DNA from: Lactifluus volemus | Taxonomy: Eukaryota; Basidiomycota; Agaricomycetes; Russulales; Russulaceae | Assembly (NCBI GenBank): GCA_022376515.1 | Contig: WTXI01000031.1 | Coordinates: 186,001-250,000, forward strand | Reading direction: 5' to 3' | Length of the DNA: 64,000 nt | Shown here: one piece after another, positions 33,409 to 45,990 of the stretch | Position numbering within the stretch: position 1 is the first letter of the stretch | Layout of the letters: every line of letters starts with the position of its first letter | Made by a program: the position numbers and the translations under genes | Notes under the pieces: generated by a model | What the model was told of the DNA's origin: nothing | Databases searched by the model: none | Seen by the model: the letters and a program-made list of their open reading frames with translations, nothing else

Positions 33409-36400
33409 GTCTGTAGAACGACGATAAGTGACGGGGCGTCGTCTCGAGAAGAGTGGAAGGAAGCCCCGGTCCGAACGTCTTCTCTTCACTATGACGATCT
33501 GGAAAGCAAAGTCATATGGGGAAGTGGCTCTCGAGTAGGTAAAGAGAAATGATGTGGCGAATCGCTCATTCTCTCGCTCATGCTCACCATGTCGTGGAGG
33601 TCCAACTGACAGAGTTGGCTGTCCTAGAAACAGGCTTCTATTCAATGGTCCACTCATAGAGTCCCTTTGACTGCCCTGAAACAAGTACTGCACTGTCAAG
33701 AGGCGCCTTGTATGGCTCGAACACCACCGTGTGCGTCATGGCTTGACGATACCTTTTTTTTTTTTGCACGGCATGGATAAGCCATTTCCTTCGGTCATAA
33801 TACGCCCCACATGCTCGTTTACTCGACCCAGTTGTATCTGACCATCAACTCTCTCGAAAGCTGACACCTGTACATGCCGTCACCGCAGGAGTTGGTGGAC
33901 TTCCGAGTCCTCCGTAATTTAGCCTAGTATGGCTGTGGCCACTCCTCCGAACTCCTCGCAGACCAGATCCCTTGTTTCTATGTCACCCGTCAAACACAGG
34001 ATCAAAAGTGCGATAACTGCATTTCTTATCGACCTTCGGGTGAGTCGGGCTTGATACCAGTAACTAGTAGTTCCTCATTCGACTCTCATCGAACCTGAAT
34101 GGCTAGAACGAGAGTGAGTCTTGAGCTCGTCGCTATACGACAATACGATCGATTGAACCGCCGGTTAACTCTTGTTCCCCACCCCGCTTTCGGCTATCGA
34201 CTCGCTTGTGGTGCTCGGAAGAAGAGGGGATCATACCCTTTCAAGATATGAATCACGTTCCAAACTCGACAAAAGGGATGTCAAGCATAGCCCATCAAAG
34301 CTGCCAGATGATAAAACCAAATGCCGAGAAGTAAATTGATGTGATCCTTTCTTCTGGCCGCGCAATGAGCGCTCGTTGCTCCTCCCTCTTTCTTCACTTT
34401 TAATAAAGCGCATTAACTACGATATGGGATAGGGCGCAAAGTTGGCCTTTGCGCCATGTTCAAGTGGACTACAAAGCCAACACGATTGACTCATATGTGC
34501 GGACATTATCGTTCCCTCCCTCCCCAAGGGCGGGCAGATTACCGTAGATGCCAGCCACGACTTGGAAGCCGGGGAGATAGAAGTAGTTGAAGTAAACCAG
34601 ATGAAACGGTGTTGGCATTTGCGATGACTGAAACAAATGATGTTTCTCTTCCGCAAGCAAAGACCACAAATCACGCTGCTTGACATCTGCAATGACGTGG
34701 ATGATGAGGAGCTCCGGTGATATCACGTTTTTCAAAACTAGCCGACATCAGAAATTCGATGACTCGACTCGGACTTGGTCGTCGCTCGGAGCATCCCCCG
34801 GGCCCTCACCCCGTCCGTTATGCGCGGTCTTTTCTAGATTCAGCTCAAAGTGATAATCACCCGTTATGGAAACCTCGATTCATGAAGTCAAGGACCAGTT
34901 CTCGGGTTTATCATCATGTCACATAGGCTAGTCCCTCCGTGATTACTAAATCAAAGCGTGTGTGCAGATGAGAGACACGGAAGAGTTTGCCCCTGCTGCC
35001 ACTCACTCGTCACTCCTCATGTCCACGGCGATATATTGAACGTTGTTGAAGCAACGTGCCTGATTGTAACAGATGGGGACTCTTATACCAAAACTGGGAG
35101 GTACCCAGAGAAGTTCAATTCAAAACATGCCATGGGGGCGCCCCCTTGGGGCCTGGCATGGCATGGGTTCTAAAGTCGGCCCGTGATTGATGTACCCGTC
35201 TTATTTCCGCAATACCCATTTCTGACTGACGTTCCGCACTCTTCGCTTCTCACCCGCACAACCTACGCATACTCAAGTCTCGTTCGAGGAACACACAGGG
35301 GTGCCTGAAAGTTGCTACGTGCGGAGCTATCGGATTACCGGATACACGTGCGTGGGAACTTTGGCCTTTTTCTCGATCTCCCGAACGGAACAAGCGAGAT
35401 TTTGGGACTTCGCGGGATCGATTGCCGATCCCTCCACGGCTATTGATGACCAGAACCGCTACTACCCATGCACTTGCTTAGAGTTTCTTCTGCGAAGGCT
35501 GACCCCAGAGAAGTTCTATGTAATATATAGGTGTTATTCTTTTTGCTCCATTTGAGTGCTCACACATCGTAAAGCAACGGGGGCATGTTTCCAAGGTATT
35601 CACTGAGCCATTTGCTGTGTCCTCGAATTCTCGCTTATATATCGGATCACGTCTTCTTGCGGTGATTTTTCACCTCGGAAGCATCGGTGGTCATATGATG
35701 CGGTAGACCTGGACCTTCTCGCCTCACATTGGCATTGACTAGTGATTGCCTATTGCAAAATACGTACGACCTCTTTGATTTCCTACATGTTTTATTTCTT
35801 CAAGTTCGACAGCTAAAACCGGTGAGCATGTCCCGTACCGGTCATGTTCGGCCGGCTTAGGGCTGACGATTGGACCAGTCGCCCCCTTGAATTGTTCTGT
35901 TACTTGACACTTAACCGAGTGCCCTAGTGTTTGAACAGGTATCTTGAGGTCGTGGCGCTTACTCGTGCTCTTGTTGGGTGGCACGATCCTCCAAATTCGT
36001 CATGTGCTCGCATTGACAACCGTGGCAGCCAGCTCACCACCTCCCAACCAAAAAAAAAGTACTACGCGAGCACTGCCCTCCACCAGCAGTAACGTCGAGC
36101 AATCCTTTCAGTGAGTGTATGACAGCGGACTCATATCTAACCGAGGGTTCATCTGTACTATTCGACCTGAATAGGCACCAACGGCATGCCGTTACTCGAG
36201 TTAACTTACCCCTTGGCGTTTCAAGAAATGACAGCGATGATGGCCAGGAGTTCACAATGCCGGGCCGCGGCTGAAAACATGACTTTACTGTATCGGGATT
36301 TTTGAATACCTTTATCGGGAGTTGCGGAGCCGAATTTGACATAGATGAGGATATTTTTACTTAATTTTTCTAAACGGATTAATCAAAGGCGTCGCTTCGG

Positions 36401-36699
36401 GAAAACTTGATAAGGAAGTGAGTGCGAGGCTCACAAGATGAATTCACAGCATGGGAGAGGGCAGGGAGAGAGAAAAGAATGGTTACAAAAATGGAGCGAA
36501 GGGGGGGAACGTGGGGCGTAAATACATGCCAACAGTATTTTTTGATTTCAAGTGAAAATGAAAAGAAATTTGACTCTTTTTCGTTATCCCATATTGTGTA
36601 GTACGTACACATACACGCATCCTTCTCCATCTCCAACACGCACAGACTGTTCTATTCGCTCTCTTCTCACTCTCATTTATATAATCACGCTCCTTTCAA
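33409..36699. other. 3.3 kb without a supported gene
   Basis: I find no domain-bearing or splice-consistent ORF. A minus-strand frame at 34469-34735 (88 codons, with PTPFHLVYFNYFYLPGFQ) looks protein-like but isolated, perhaps a gene relic. A poly-T run lies near 33760. TTTATATAA at 36676-36684 sits about 20 bases before the start codon of the next gene and is a likely TATA box. Confidence 0.45.
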
Positions 36700-37715
36700 A
36701 TGCATCGTAGAACCTCTTCCCAACGCCACTTGAGCCAGAGCGGCATGCCCCGTCCCACAGGCCCATCCTACTTTCATCCTCTAGGCTCACTTGGCCAGAC
36801 AACTAGTACCGATTCGAGCATCTTTGTCAACATCATCGAGCTTTTCCATCCTCGGAAAACCCGTCAGCGCACTACCGTTCTATGCTTGGTAACCCTCATC
36901 ATTATCACGTCTTACATCTGTCTCGTCTCTCCGCCCCTCTTCTCGCCCGGCGCCGGTCTTCATCGTCCAAATCTCGCCCACGCTGAAGATACCTGGCGAA
37001 AGTTGGCGGCGAAACTTCCGAGTCATCCGCCCGGTTTTTTACCCCCTCATCCACCGACGGAAATTTCACTCTCGCCTGAGCAGGAGCTCGGTGCGGTGAC
37101 GGCCTTCATGGCAGCTCTCCCACAGAACGTCATTCCGACCGACATTGACCCGACGCAGCCGATCGACCCGCAGTTGGTGTTGGATTTTGACACGCGTGGA
37201 CCGCAAGCAGAGGCAGAGGTCACCGACATCATCGAAGAAGTGTGGAGACGTAATCCCATGGTCTTGTTCTCAAAGGTAGGTAACCTTTCCGCTTTGCCTT
37301 GCTTTGCTTCTCCATATGGTCGTGGCTTCATTGTTCAATCTGCTAATTATGTCCCGTTATGGCAGTCGCCGTCAGCCGTATCACGTGAGCTCAAGTCGAT
37401 GTTACAAGACATGAACCTCAAGCCAGGTCCGACTATATTTGACATCAACCAACGTGGTCAGTATCTTCGTCTTCCATCCTTTCAGCGACCCCACTGACTC
37501 GAGTCATGTCTCTAGATGATGCCGACGTTCTTATCCCGCTTCTCTTTCGGCTCACGAACTCAACCGAGCTTCCAATTCTCCTCATTGGCGGTAAGCCGAT
37601 TGGGTCGATGAATTTAATCCGAGAACTCAATGCCGACGGTCGGCTCCCCGCGCTTGCTCTCCTGGCCGGAGCCCGTTTTGACGATTCAAGGAAGCGTAGA
37701 AAGGGTCACCGGTGA
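36700..37715 (+). CDS. membrane-anchored glutaredoxin-like protein lacking the catalytic cysteine
   Basis: Three exons (36700-37275, 37366-37456, 37516-37715) total 867 nt, 288 residues. A transmembrane helix lies near residues 60-77 (TTVLCLVTLIIITSYICLV), followed by a Pro-rich linker and a thioredoxin-fold domain from about residue 180. The domain has NPMVLFSKSPSAVSRELK, then PTIFDIN, then ELPILLIGGKPIGSMNLI with the cis-Pro segment. In normal glutaredoxins the FSK is followed by a CPYC or CGFS active site. Here it is SPSA, so neither cysteine is present. The layout resembles yeast Grx6/Grx7 (Golgi/ER monothiol proteins), but redox activity is unlikely. The exon junction falls exactly at the missing active site and both splice sites are canonical, so the loss is not a modelling artefact. 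Confidence 0.85.
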
Positions 37716-39339
37716 TGTAAATCCGCAGTGCTTCCCACACTGTATTATAGATACTCTACAAGTTTTTAGAAGTCTTTAAGCCATACCCTTACCCTCTCCC
37801 GCTGCAGCAACTCAAATCTTGTTATCATTAAACTTCCCGTTATCCCACTACAGAGCCTTCCTTTTTTCTACGCTCATAATGTCATTTTTTATTCCCTGTT
37901 GTACACCTCCCCCCAACTCTTTCGTTGGAGGAATTCCGTACGAGCAATATTATTGGACATGTAGTAGACTACCACCTCGATGGTGTTTCTCCACATGTCA
38001 TCGTCTCGAATGCACACGGGCGCAGAGAAGCGCCACATTCGTTGCGAAGGAAATTGGTTAGCACATGGCAAGTCCGCTTCCAGCGGCGCTTTGCCTGCAT
38101 TTTATAATCTTCATATTGCCTCGAAGCTTGCTTCTTGCGGCTATTGAAAGAATCTGGAATTCCCTTCTGAGAGTTAAAAAACTTTTTCGAGGGCACATAA
38201 ATGTCAAGTTTTTTTTACGTCTTTCTTAGTAGGAGAAATGTCTGTCTCGGCTTCGATTGACAGGAATTTAACTACGAACAAAACTTCATTAGTGTTGAAG
38301 GCAGGTAGATGCGATCTCTCGTCTAACACTCAATGACGGAGCTAAAAGGTCCGCCTCCACCAGACGCGTATGGCGCTTATCTTCATTCCCCATCTCCGTG
38401 ATGGAGGCGCCTGTTATAGCAACCAACCCTCTCCATTTCTCCCACCGTACAGCCAAGCTGAGAGCTTATATGAGAACCTGCTCATATCTCAAAGGTGAGG
38501 CTTATTGGAAGTTATCCTTTTTCGCTGCGGACTCAACGTTGTAGCAGCAAGTACTAATTGTCGCGCCACCGCTCCACTTTTTTTATTTTCTTTTGACACG
38601 CCTCAGGTTTAATTTATCATTCATATCAAAAAAAAAAAGTGAGAGAGAGAGAGAGAATGAATTCATTCTATTCATTCTTCGCTCATTCAATGATGATGAG
38701 AAGTGCCAACAACCGTGACACCCCAAAATCGAAATTGCCGCGCCCCCCGTGGATCACACTTCGGCGCCCCCCCCCCCTCTCCTCCTTTTCTTCTTTCTAT
38801 CAACACTCTCTATCATTTCTTGTTCTGGTGATCTTGTTTTGCCCCCCCGGTGGACCGCGTGATAGTACACCATCTCTCCGCAGCCGCCGTTTGCCACAGA
38901 CACCCTATTGATGCTCTCTACGTGATCCGTGTTGTTCGATTTCCCAGCGCTTTCTTTGCTCTTGTTACTCGCCACAGGGTCTGGCTCTCTCACGTCGGAA
39001 TTCACACGATGTCTCCACCGCTTGAGTTCCTTATCTCCAACAAAACAAGGTATAGTAGGCTAACCACTTATCAATGCTGGATCTTGAACAGACAGAGACG
39101 AAGTTGGCTACTCCTCTCACCTACTACCGCCTTGTCGTGATGCTCTCCCCTCTCCAGTAGATCACCCACGCTTTTTGCAAGCTGCCAACTCACGCATCAT
39201 CGATTTTACTACATGGGCCTCGCAGGCTCCTCGAGCCCTAGCTGCCTGAGGATCGGAACTCGGGGGCTTGCAAGTCTACGAATTCACCCCCCCCCTCTTG
39301 CGCAACCCTCCTCTCCCCTGAACATAGCCACCACCACCT
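37716..39339. other. intergenic, low complexity
   Basis: There is no supported gene. The region includes pyrimidine-rich tracts, a poly-A run (38628-38638) followed by a (GA)8 microsatellite (38641-38656), and a C-run near 38768. Short inverted phrases around GAATTC (38658) are trivial. Confidence 0.5.
38628..38656. repeat. poly-A plus (GA)8 microsatellite
   Basis: Eleven A are followed by GT and then eight GA units. It is a simple sequence repeat, likely length-polymorphic. Confidence 0.85.
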
Positions 39340-40620
39340 GCTGATGCGGTCAGGAGTGACTCGGCTCAGCCGCGTGTTGCAGTGCGTGCAATCTTGACAG
39401 GGTCTGTACAGACGCGTGGGGCTAACCCACATTCCACCATGTATGACGATAGGAGGGCTAGGCCAATGATGCACATCACATTACGAAAGACACCGAACAT
39501 GATGTCTGCTGTGCGCGGCCCACATGTCTGGCCAACTTTCTGCCCCTGAATCAGACACATATGATCTCAAACGTCAGACGTCACATTATCGAGCACTGGC
39601 AGCAGATAATATTATTTGAAAATGTGTACCGTACGTGTGTTGCGTGCAATAGGGTAGACGGAAGTCACCGGACTAATAACTTATCTCCTACGCCAACCTA
39701 ACCCCCACAGAACCCCTAAGGCCAGAGAAATGGGCCCAACTGTCCCGAAAAAAAAAAAGTTGACTACCTCTGTTCCGTCGCCTGCTCAAACATCCGTCTA
39801 AATTTCGCGAACCGCGCACCCCGATGAGCCACGACGCGCGATGCCTCGACGACGCTCACTGGCACGTCCCGCTGCGGGGCCGCGATGAGCGCTACTGATG
39901 CGCGCTTATTGGGCGGCAACGGCGGCATGACGGGCGGTTCCGGCGGCGTACTCCGGCCGGATAAACGCGTCCACAACGCGGCGCGTTCACTCACGGTGCG
40001 CGCCGTGCCCAGAGCGGCGAGCAGCTGCGCTGCTCGTACAGCCGCATCGTCAGCGTCAGCATCGGCGTGGTCTGGATCTGAGACTTTGTTGTTGTTGGGG
40101 ACGCGGAGGACGGCACCCTTGTGTTTGCGTGGGTTGGGTGTAGTAGTACTACTAGTGGTTGTGGTCGTGAGTATGGTGGGGCGTTGTGGGTGTGCGGTGG
40201 CAGAGGAGGGATCGTGGGGGGATATAGGTGAATGGGTTGTTGGGAACTGGAATGGAGGTGAAAGGAGGGGATCGGCGTGTGTGGTTTGATGGGGGTGAAC
40301 GACGAGACCCGGCTCGTCATGCGCGTTTACATATACACACGCGTCTAAACCTGCAGGCGGAACTCTCCGCCTCCTTCCGATCGCTCCCTTCATCCGACCG
40401 CTGCTCCTCCTGCTCCCCTCCACCAATTCATCGACACGCGCGAGATCAACACGCACAGCATTGAGGTACATTCCCAGACCCGCAAGGGGTGGCATGATAG
40501 CGAGTTGGTCTCGCTTCCGCGCGCGCGAGATGTTACATGTGAGAAAGCCACAGATGCGAGTTAGCGCTCGTAGTGGGTCCTCCGCTACGTCCGGCATTGG
40601 TTGAGGAGAATACGCAATGG
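39340..40620 (-). repeat. segmental duplicate, downstream part (3' half of gene plus 3' flank)
   Basis: This segment is closely similar to 45975-47345. It contains the C-terminal ~275 codons of the 407-residue protein gene and about 420 bases of its 3' flank. Shared phrases in the flank include GACAGGGTCTGTACAGACGC, CATCACATTACGAAAG and GGCAGCAGATAATATTATTT. Similarity ends abruptly near 40600-40620 (after CCGGCATTGG), where sequence of the upstream chimeric gene begins. Confidence 0.9.
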
Positions 40621-42061
40621 GTAGTGCAGTCTTGTAACTCGATGCTGAAGATGATGGGATAGATGTGATGGATAACACGGCCGTTATCTGCTGTATTGGG
40701 GAAGGGAGGCCCGGTGAGCTGGGACTGGACCCGGTAGGGGAATACAGTATCTAAACTAGAGTCAGCATGAAGTCAAAGAACATATAATCCTCATGACATA
40801 CCCAACCATCTACGCTTTCAGGGCGTTTCGTGCTGATGCGTAGTTGGGAATCCCCTTTTCGGCGAATTAGCTCTCTCCAATCACCGGCGACGTAATAAGT
40901 AGGTGATGCAGTGGCGGTATGATGTGGGTTAGTAACGCTCATTGGGCTATATCCATGCAGAGAGGAGGGTGAGGGTGGAAGCTCTTCACGATACCAGATG
41001 TTGAGTGTGTCTTCAATAGATTTTCCAACGATGCTTTCGCCTTCGAGCTTTCCGCAGACATCTGGCACGTCGTGAGCGACAAAAAAGCAAAGGGGCAAGA
41101 GGCAAACCTTTGAAAATGATGGCTTCGTTCGGCACCCAGGTATTGCCAAAAGCGCGGGTAACTCGTGAAGTTTCAAGGTACACACGGCCCGGCTTATCAG
41201 TGAGAACGCAGACCGAGTCCACATCCCGAAAATCATGGATCGGGTTGGTCTGGAATCCACTCCCATATGACTTCGATGAGGTAGGAAGGTCTTTGTAGAA
41301 GTGAGGGTTTTGCTTGAGGGTAAGACGCTTCTCCTCTTTGAAACGGCTAAAATTCCAAAGAATTTCTTGCAAGTTCGATCTATTACTGAGCACCTCTAAA
41401 ACGTGCATTGGATTACAGAAACCATCACGACGGCTAGTCAGCACTCACGGTGGACAACGGTGGGATTTATGTCAGTAGGGGACTTCCGGAGAAGGAACTT
41501 GACAACTTTTGTTGGTTCTTGCGACTCTTCCTCGAGTGTCTTGGGGTCGGTATTAGTTATACAGTAAGCCAACAGGTACCAGCCTCACCTTCGAGTGAAA
41601 CATCACTTTCAGCTTAGATAACATCGTCGAAGATGACTTGTCCTTCGACTTCGCTTCTTCCATCCTTTTGAAGACCGTTGAATCCCACTTTCCATTCTCT
41701 GCGGGATTCTGGCCCTTCAACTTCCTATCATAATCGCCCAGCAACTCGGTCGCTTCTTGGAATTTCTCATCAGCCTCCTTGGAGGTCTTCCCCTTTGCAT
41801 CAGCAGCGCAGCTCAATGCCTTATCTACCGCTGCTAACGCCCTTTAGAGAATTGGTCAGAATTGCGCGATAGAAAGAAAGCTATTTCAACTGATTACTCT
41901 CTCAACTCGATATCCGATTGGTAGCTTTGCTCCTGGGCTTGAACGAAAAGTCGGCAAGCAGAGACTAGTTCCATTGCCTGCTTTCGGTATGACCTGCCGA
42001 TATTCTTCATATACTTCACCAACGACCGTGTGTCGATTTCAGGCTCTGTCTCCGGTGTCAT
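39764..42061 (-). CDS. apparent chimeric gene: unknown 5' exons fused to a duplicated C-terminal domain
   Basis: It starts at 42061 (MTPETEPEIDTRSLVKYMKN). Exons then read ALAAVDKALSCAADAKGKT, EESQEPTKVVKFLLRK, SNRSNLQEILWNFSRF, and DVCGKLEGESIVGKSIEDT to PESVDGW. Each joint is GT-AG and in frame. The last exon opens near 40750 and runs without a stop into LSITSIPSSSASSYK and then, across the duplication breakpoint near 40610, into PDVAEDPLRALTRICGFLTC and on to the stop at 39764. The second half is the duplicated part of the 407-residue protein (46436-47659); the first half is unrelated. I recognise neither half. If the last exon is really used, this is a young fusion gene. Alternatively, the original 5' gene ended nearby and the open frame through the breakpoint is chance. 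Confidence 0.65.
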
Positions 42062-44249
42062 AGCGGACAGCAAACAAGATGGACATCAAGTCAGATAGTG
42101 TCGAAAGATCGGTAAACGGGGATGACTGCCCAGACGTGCGGGCTGAACTTATAATAAGTAGGATACCCTAGCGAGGCCACTCAATGAGCGACATCGTTTC
42201 TGTAAAGACACCGCAAATTTCAAAAGGTTACTCAGCTGCGGAGTAGACGTCATATACAGACAGTACTGTACGGCTGGTGGTGGTATCGTGAAAAAACAAC
42301 CGGCAATTTCCGTATCTTGATATCAATAACCGAACCACCATGCAGCAAGGGTGAGGTACAACTTGATCCCCGTCTTCCAATTAGGGTCGTCCGCGTTCGA
42401 AAGCACATTCCTAGTTCCTCCAAAGTTCCTGCTTAGATCACAGTCCAAGTGATTGCATGCTGCGCACTGTTCATCAGGCAACATTATTAATAAAACGAAG
42501 CACACGTCCTGCATCTGACCAAAATTGTTCTAACTGTGTAGTAAAAGCGTGCTTAGCATCATTGTGTGCACGCTCAGCCTCGGGGCTCTCGTAAGACCTC
42601 ATATCCAGGTACTGGGTAACTGAAAGCCATTTGTATCTTTATGTTAGCAGGCCATCCCGAAGGCATAAATTGATCGATTCACGCGATCCACACCGGGTGG
42701 ATTTTTAGTGTAGGGCTCAGGCCTGTCTGAGAACTCCACTGAGTAGCGTGTCAAGGGTGGGACTATCAATTCCTTTCCCACCTGAGGTTATGCAAAGGGG
42801 CCAACAGGTCCGAATTGATGATGGCTCGGGTACGTGGCCCAGACTTTAGCGCGGAGGGTGCCAGTGTAAAGGTGTGTCAATGTCTTGAGGCCACACCGAC
42901 CAACCTATGGGGAAAGGTCAAGAACATGCTGTAAACACCCTCTGAGCTGTCATCGTGTTGTTTCGCAAGACTTTGGGTGGTATATAGACCTTTAGCCCAA
43001 TCTCTTCGCAAAAGCCTTAATCGTGACGGCGTTTTGAGATTAAGAGTCCGGCATTTCCGCATGTCGTCGCCACATGAAATGAACATGCACTTGCATACCT
43101 TGAACATGAAGGCGTTAAGGGGATACCGGATAGGGAAACCCAGCGATCGATCAGAAATAATTCAATAAGTTCAAATGTGGCAGGAGAAAGTTCAGCGGGA
43201 CGGAAGGATCGCTCAGCTACATACCCGGGCCTGTCCGAAAGGGCTCGGGTGAACAACGGTTTATACCGTCAGTCTGAGCCGGCGTCACCACAGGTTGCGT
43301 TTATGTACTTACCCATACTTACCCATACTTTGCAACTGTAATGCTCACTTTAGTAGACCCTTTCGGCTGATAACGAGATGGTGAATGCAACGGGCACAAA
43401 CCAGGTGCGGCTCGGGCAACCGGGAAGATCAGACGAGGAGGCTCAGTTCGATGCCTCTTGAACTATTTAACTACGATTCTGTTGGCAGTTGGTGTGGGGA
43501 GTATTAGGCGTTGGAGGTAGACGGCCGGCGATTGATTTGACACGCACATCGGAACATCGCCACAGGGAGGGCTAAGAGCATTTAGTGCAGAGCCGTCGAA
43601 GCCTGGAGTATCGCCGGTTAGGATTATTGTTCCGCCAAATCCGGTCCAAGTCATCGCTTCGGGCTAGTCCTGCAAGATGCAGGGTTGACGTCGTTTAATA
43701 GACACTTGCTGTGGTGAAGGGCACCTCAGTTGTGACTCCTGCGACTTTTGGGCGTTGATCCTACCCCAAGAGAAGCAAGTCTTAACCTTGACAGTGGTAA
43801 TGTGGCATGGGATATGGCTGTGCTGTGGGTACTTGATTAATAGGTAATCACTGTCTTGTTCTCTGTTTCGGGGTGTAGGCGCCGAGCGCGTCATCACTCC
43901 AGTGGCACGTGACTTGGGGGAAGCTTCACAATGACGGGATTCAACACGTCTATCGATTCCACTCTCCCCGCGCAGCACCGGTCTCGAACAACGGACTCCC
44001 AACAAATCATTTTACCGGTCTCCACTCAGATATTTTCCAGCACCTCGATGCGTAACGTGTGTAATTTTTCATGAATCATCATTTATTGCATCAGATATGC
44101 GTAGGCAGGGGAATGAACTTGGATGTGGGAAGCGTAAAATGGTTAATGGCTAACCTCAAGGGATTTCACACACATTGCGACGGAGTCAGTTTTCACCCAG
44201 GCTGTCTGACTAGCACATCTATCTGCAGAGAAGTGCCAATGGTGGAAAA
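42062..44249. other. intergenic, no supported gene
   Basis: Only short unsupported frames are present. A minus-strand frame at 43463-43654 (FGGTIILTGDTPGFDG) is the most protein-like. A small tandem repeat, ACTTACCCAT, occurs twice near 43310-43330. The whole stretch lies inside the ~5.2 kb segment that splits the duplicated gene. Confidence 0.45.
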
Positions 44250-45290
44250 CCTATATTGTGCGACCCCTCTGCTCGGTTAAATCGCTCAAGTCCGCTCCGT
44301 CAACGCCACGGCCACCGAAGACATACATAATGTCATCCACGAAGGCAGCCGCGTGCCCTTCTCGGGGAGACGGAATATACCCAGTGCACTGTAACTCGGT
44401 GCACTGTCGCATCGAGATATCAAACAACCAAGTATCGTTGTAGTGATGTTGACCGTCTGAGCCGCCAAAACTATGTAACAAAGGAAAAACGAGGGAGAAA
44501 GAGGGAGGGCGGACATGACGATATAGTTATTGTGGGTCACCATTGCGTGTCCTGTCCTTTGAGGGGGTTTTCGTTTCCTAGTACAGGTTCGTACAGTTCC
44601 CAAGTTGGTCTTAATTTTACTGAGATTGTTCAGAAATACCAAAGAAAGATGGCTTGGCCTAGCAAAACCCACGCGTACGAGAGTTTAGATCGAAGGCCCA
44701 CATATCGTTAAAAAACCTCCCATCAACCTGTCCACCGAAAATGAAGAACTTGAAACCGACCGTTGTGACGGCGAACGACGGGCCTTGAACCATAATCTCG
44801 AACCCGAGTCCACTCTCGCGATACTAACGGTGTAAGGAACAGGAGTTAGCCCCGACAGAGTCTGTCCAACAAGGGACACACCAAGGTTGAGAAGATAGAG
44901 GGTATCATCCTGTCCCTCATCCTGTGCGTCTAAATCTGTGTCACCACCCCAAATTAAAAGGACACTGTCGATAGGAGCGGCAGCATGCCCAACACGTGGT
45001 GTGGGAATGTCGCGACTAGTTTGTGAGGAGGTTGCAGATAGATCACGCGTGGAAATGATATGTAAATCATTTTGTACGGATTCATGAACGAGACCTCCGA
45101 AGAGGAATAATTCGCCAGCAGCGGTCAATGTCGCGGGGAGAGCGTGGCCATAGCGAGGGAAATGAGACGGGAGGAAGACGGAGTGGCTTTATTGCGGAGA
45201 AGAGTGGGGAGTAAAATGGTTTAGGCGCCGTGCAGACCAAGGGTAGTCAGGACCGTGACGTTGTTGCGGAGGGGTATCAACGCTCTTCGG
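44250..45290 (-). pseudogene. truncated Kelch-repeat (Tea1-like) gene
   Basis: Recognisable Kelch blades occur in order: HGPDYPWSARRL, RYGHALPATLTAAGELFLFGG, TPRVGHAAAPIDSVLLIWGG, GFKFFIFGGQVDG-RFFNDMWAFD, PPQRTGHAMVT, FGGSDGQHHYNDTWLFDIS, and PREGHAAAFVDDIMYVFGGRGVDG. Lesions include an in-frame TAA between the first two blocks (near 45195), a frame-breaking deletion that removes the usual GRYGH before AVTTVGFKFF (near 44770), a weak GTCCGC donor before FGGSDGQ, and loss of everything after the sixth or so blade (end near 44250). The usual long C-terminal coiled coil is absent. Family members mark cell ends and polarity; this copy cannot encode a working protein. Confidence 0.85.
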
Positions 45291-45440
45291 TCGATCAAAA
45301 TAATTTTTCGCAAATAGTGATCAGGGTATGCCCAAGATGAATCAGATAGAGCTGCCGCGAATTTGATAAGAATCACTTACCAGGCGCACAGGGTGGCCGC
45401 CGCCGCCTCTCGTGCAATTATGAACGGGGCAAATGCTGCA

Positions 45441-45755
45441 TCAATATCCCTTCCACCAGGGCATTGAAGCTCCAACATATTTTGCAAAGATTTCTAGAGG
45501 CGATTCTCCGTGGAACATAGAGAACGAGAGAGTCCCCCGGCGGTTGGCACGCGAAGTGTCTTCACATTGCCGAATGGCCTGAAAAAGTCGCGCCACTGTG
45601 TTCTGTCGACCTCGTTGAGCCACTCTGACAATTAACTTTCCTGCACATTGCTGAGCGTGAGTGTCTCCATAGCTGAGACTACGGGTGAAAGTGTGCTGGA
45701 CTACAGATGATCTAGGTGTCTGCACGTGACCCGCGAGCGCAAGGGATGTTGCCAC
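45441..45755 (-). other. doubtful 104-codon ORF
   Basis: This is an open frame (LALAGHVQTPRSSVV to SMPWWKGY) with no recognised family and no clear splice partners, lying between a dead Kelch gene and a duplication fragment. It is recorded because it is the only open frame here. Confidence 0.2.
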
Positions 45756-45831
45756 CCCGATCAGGGTCCGCCGTTATTTCAAAGCAATCCCTATCGAAAG
45801 TGAGCTCAACAGCACTAAATCTGAGGTTCTA

Positions 45832-45990
45832 AGATGATATAGAACAATTGGGAAGGCAGGGCCCTTGATGCGGGGATTCCGTGGGCAGTGTGCGCATGGG
45901 TTTCATGATCAAGGAAAGAGTCTGAGTAATAGGAGGGAAATCGCCTGCTAGGATGGCTTGTAGATGTAGCTGCAGGAGCACCTGCTGCTG
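45832..45990 (-). pseudogene. 5'-end fragment of the duplicated membrane-protein gene
   Basis: The segment matches 47580-47745: 5' flank plus the first ~28 codons of the 407-residue gene. Shared phrases include TTGATGCGGGGATTCCG and AGAGTAATAGGAGGGAAA. The ATG at 45906 survives, but the frame is shifted by small indels and ends after about 25 codons. Similarity stops near 45832. It directly abuts the 3' flank of the upstream copy (about 45985), so the two copies were originally head-to-tail. Confidence 0.85.

Noticed and set aside
34469..34735. 88-codon protein-like ORF in the 33-36 kb gap
   Set aside because: Isolated, with no start context, splice partners or recognised family; kept only as a comment in the intergenic entry.
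39885..40289. Plus-strand ORFs of 134-145 codons opposite the duplicated membrane-protein gene (also 46581-47018)
   Set aside because: They are shadows of the low-complexity Ala/Asp and Thr/Ser region on the minus strand.
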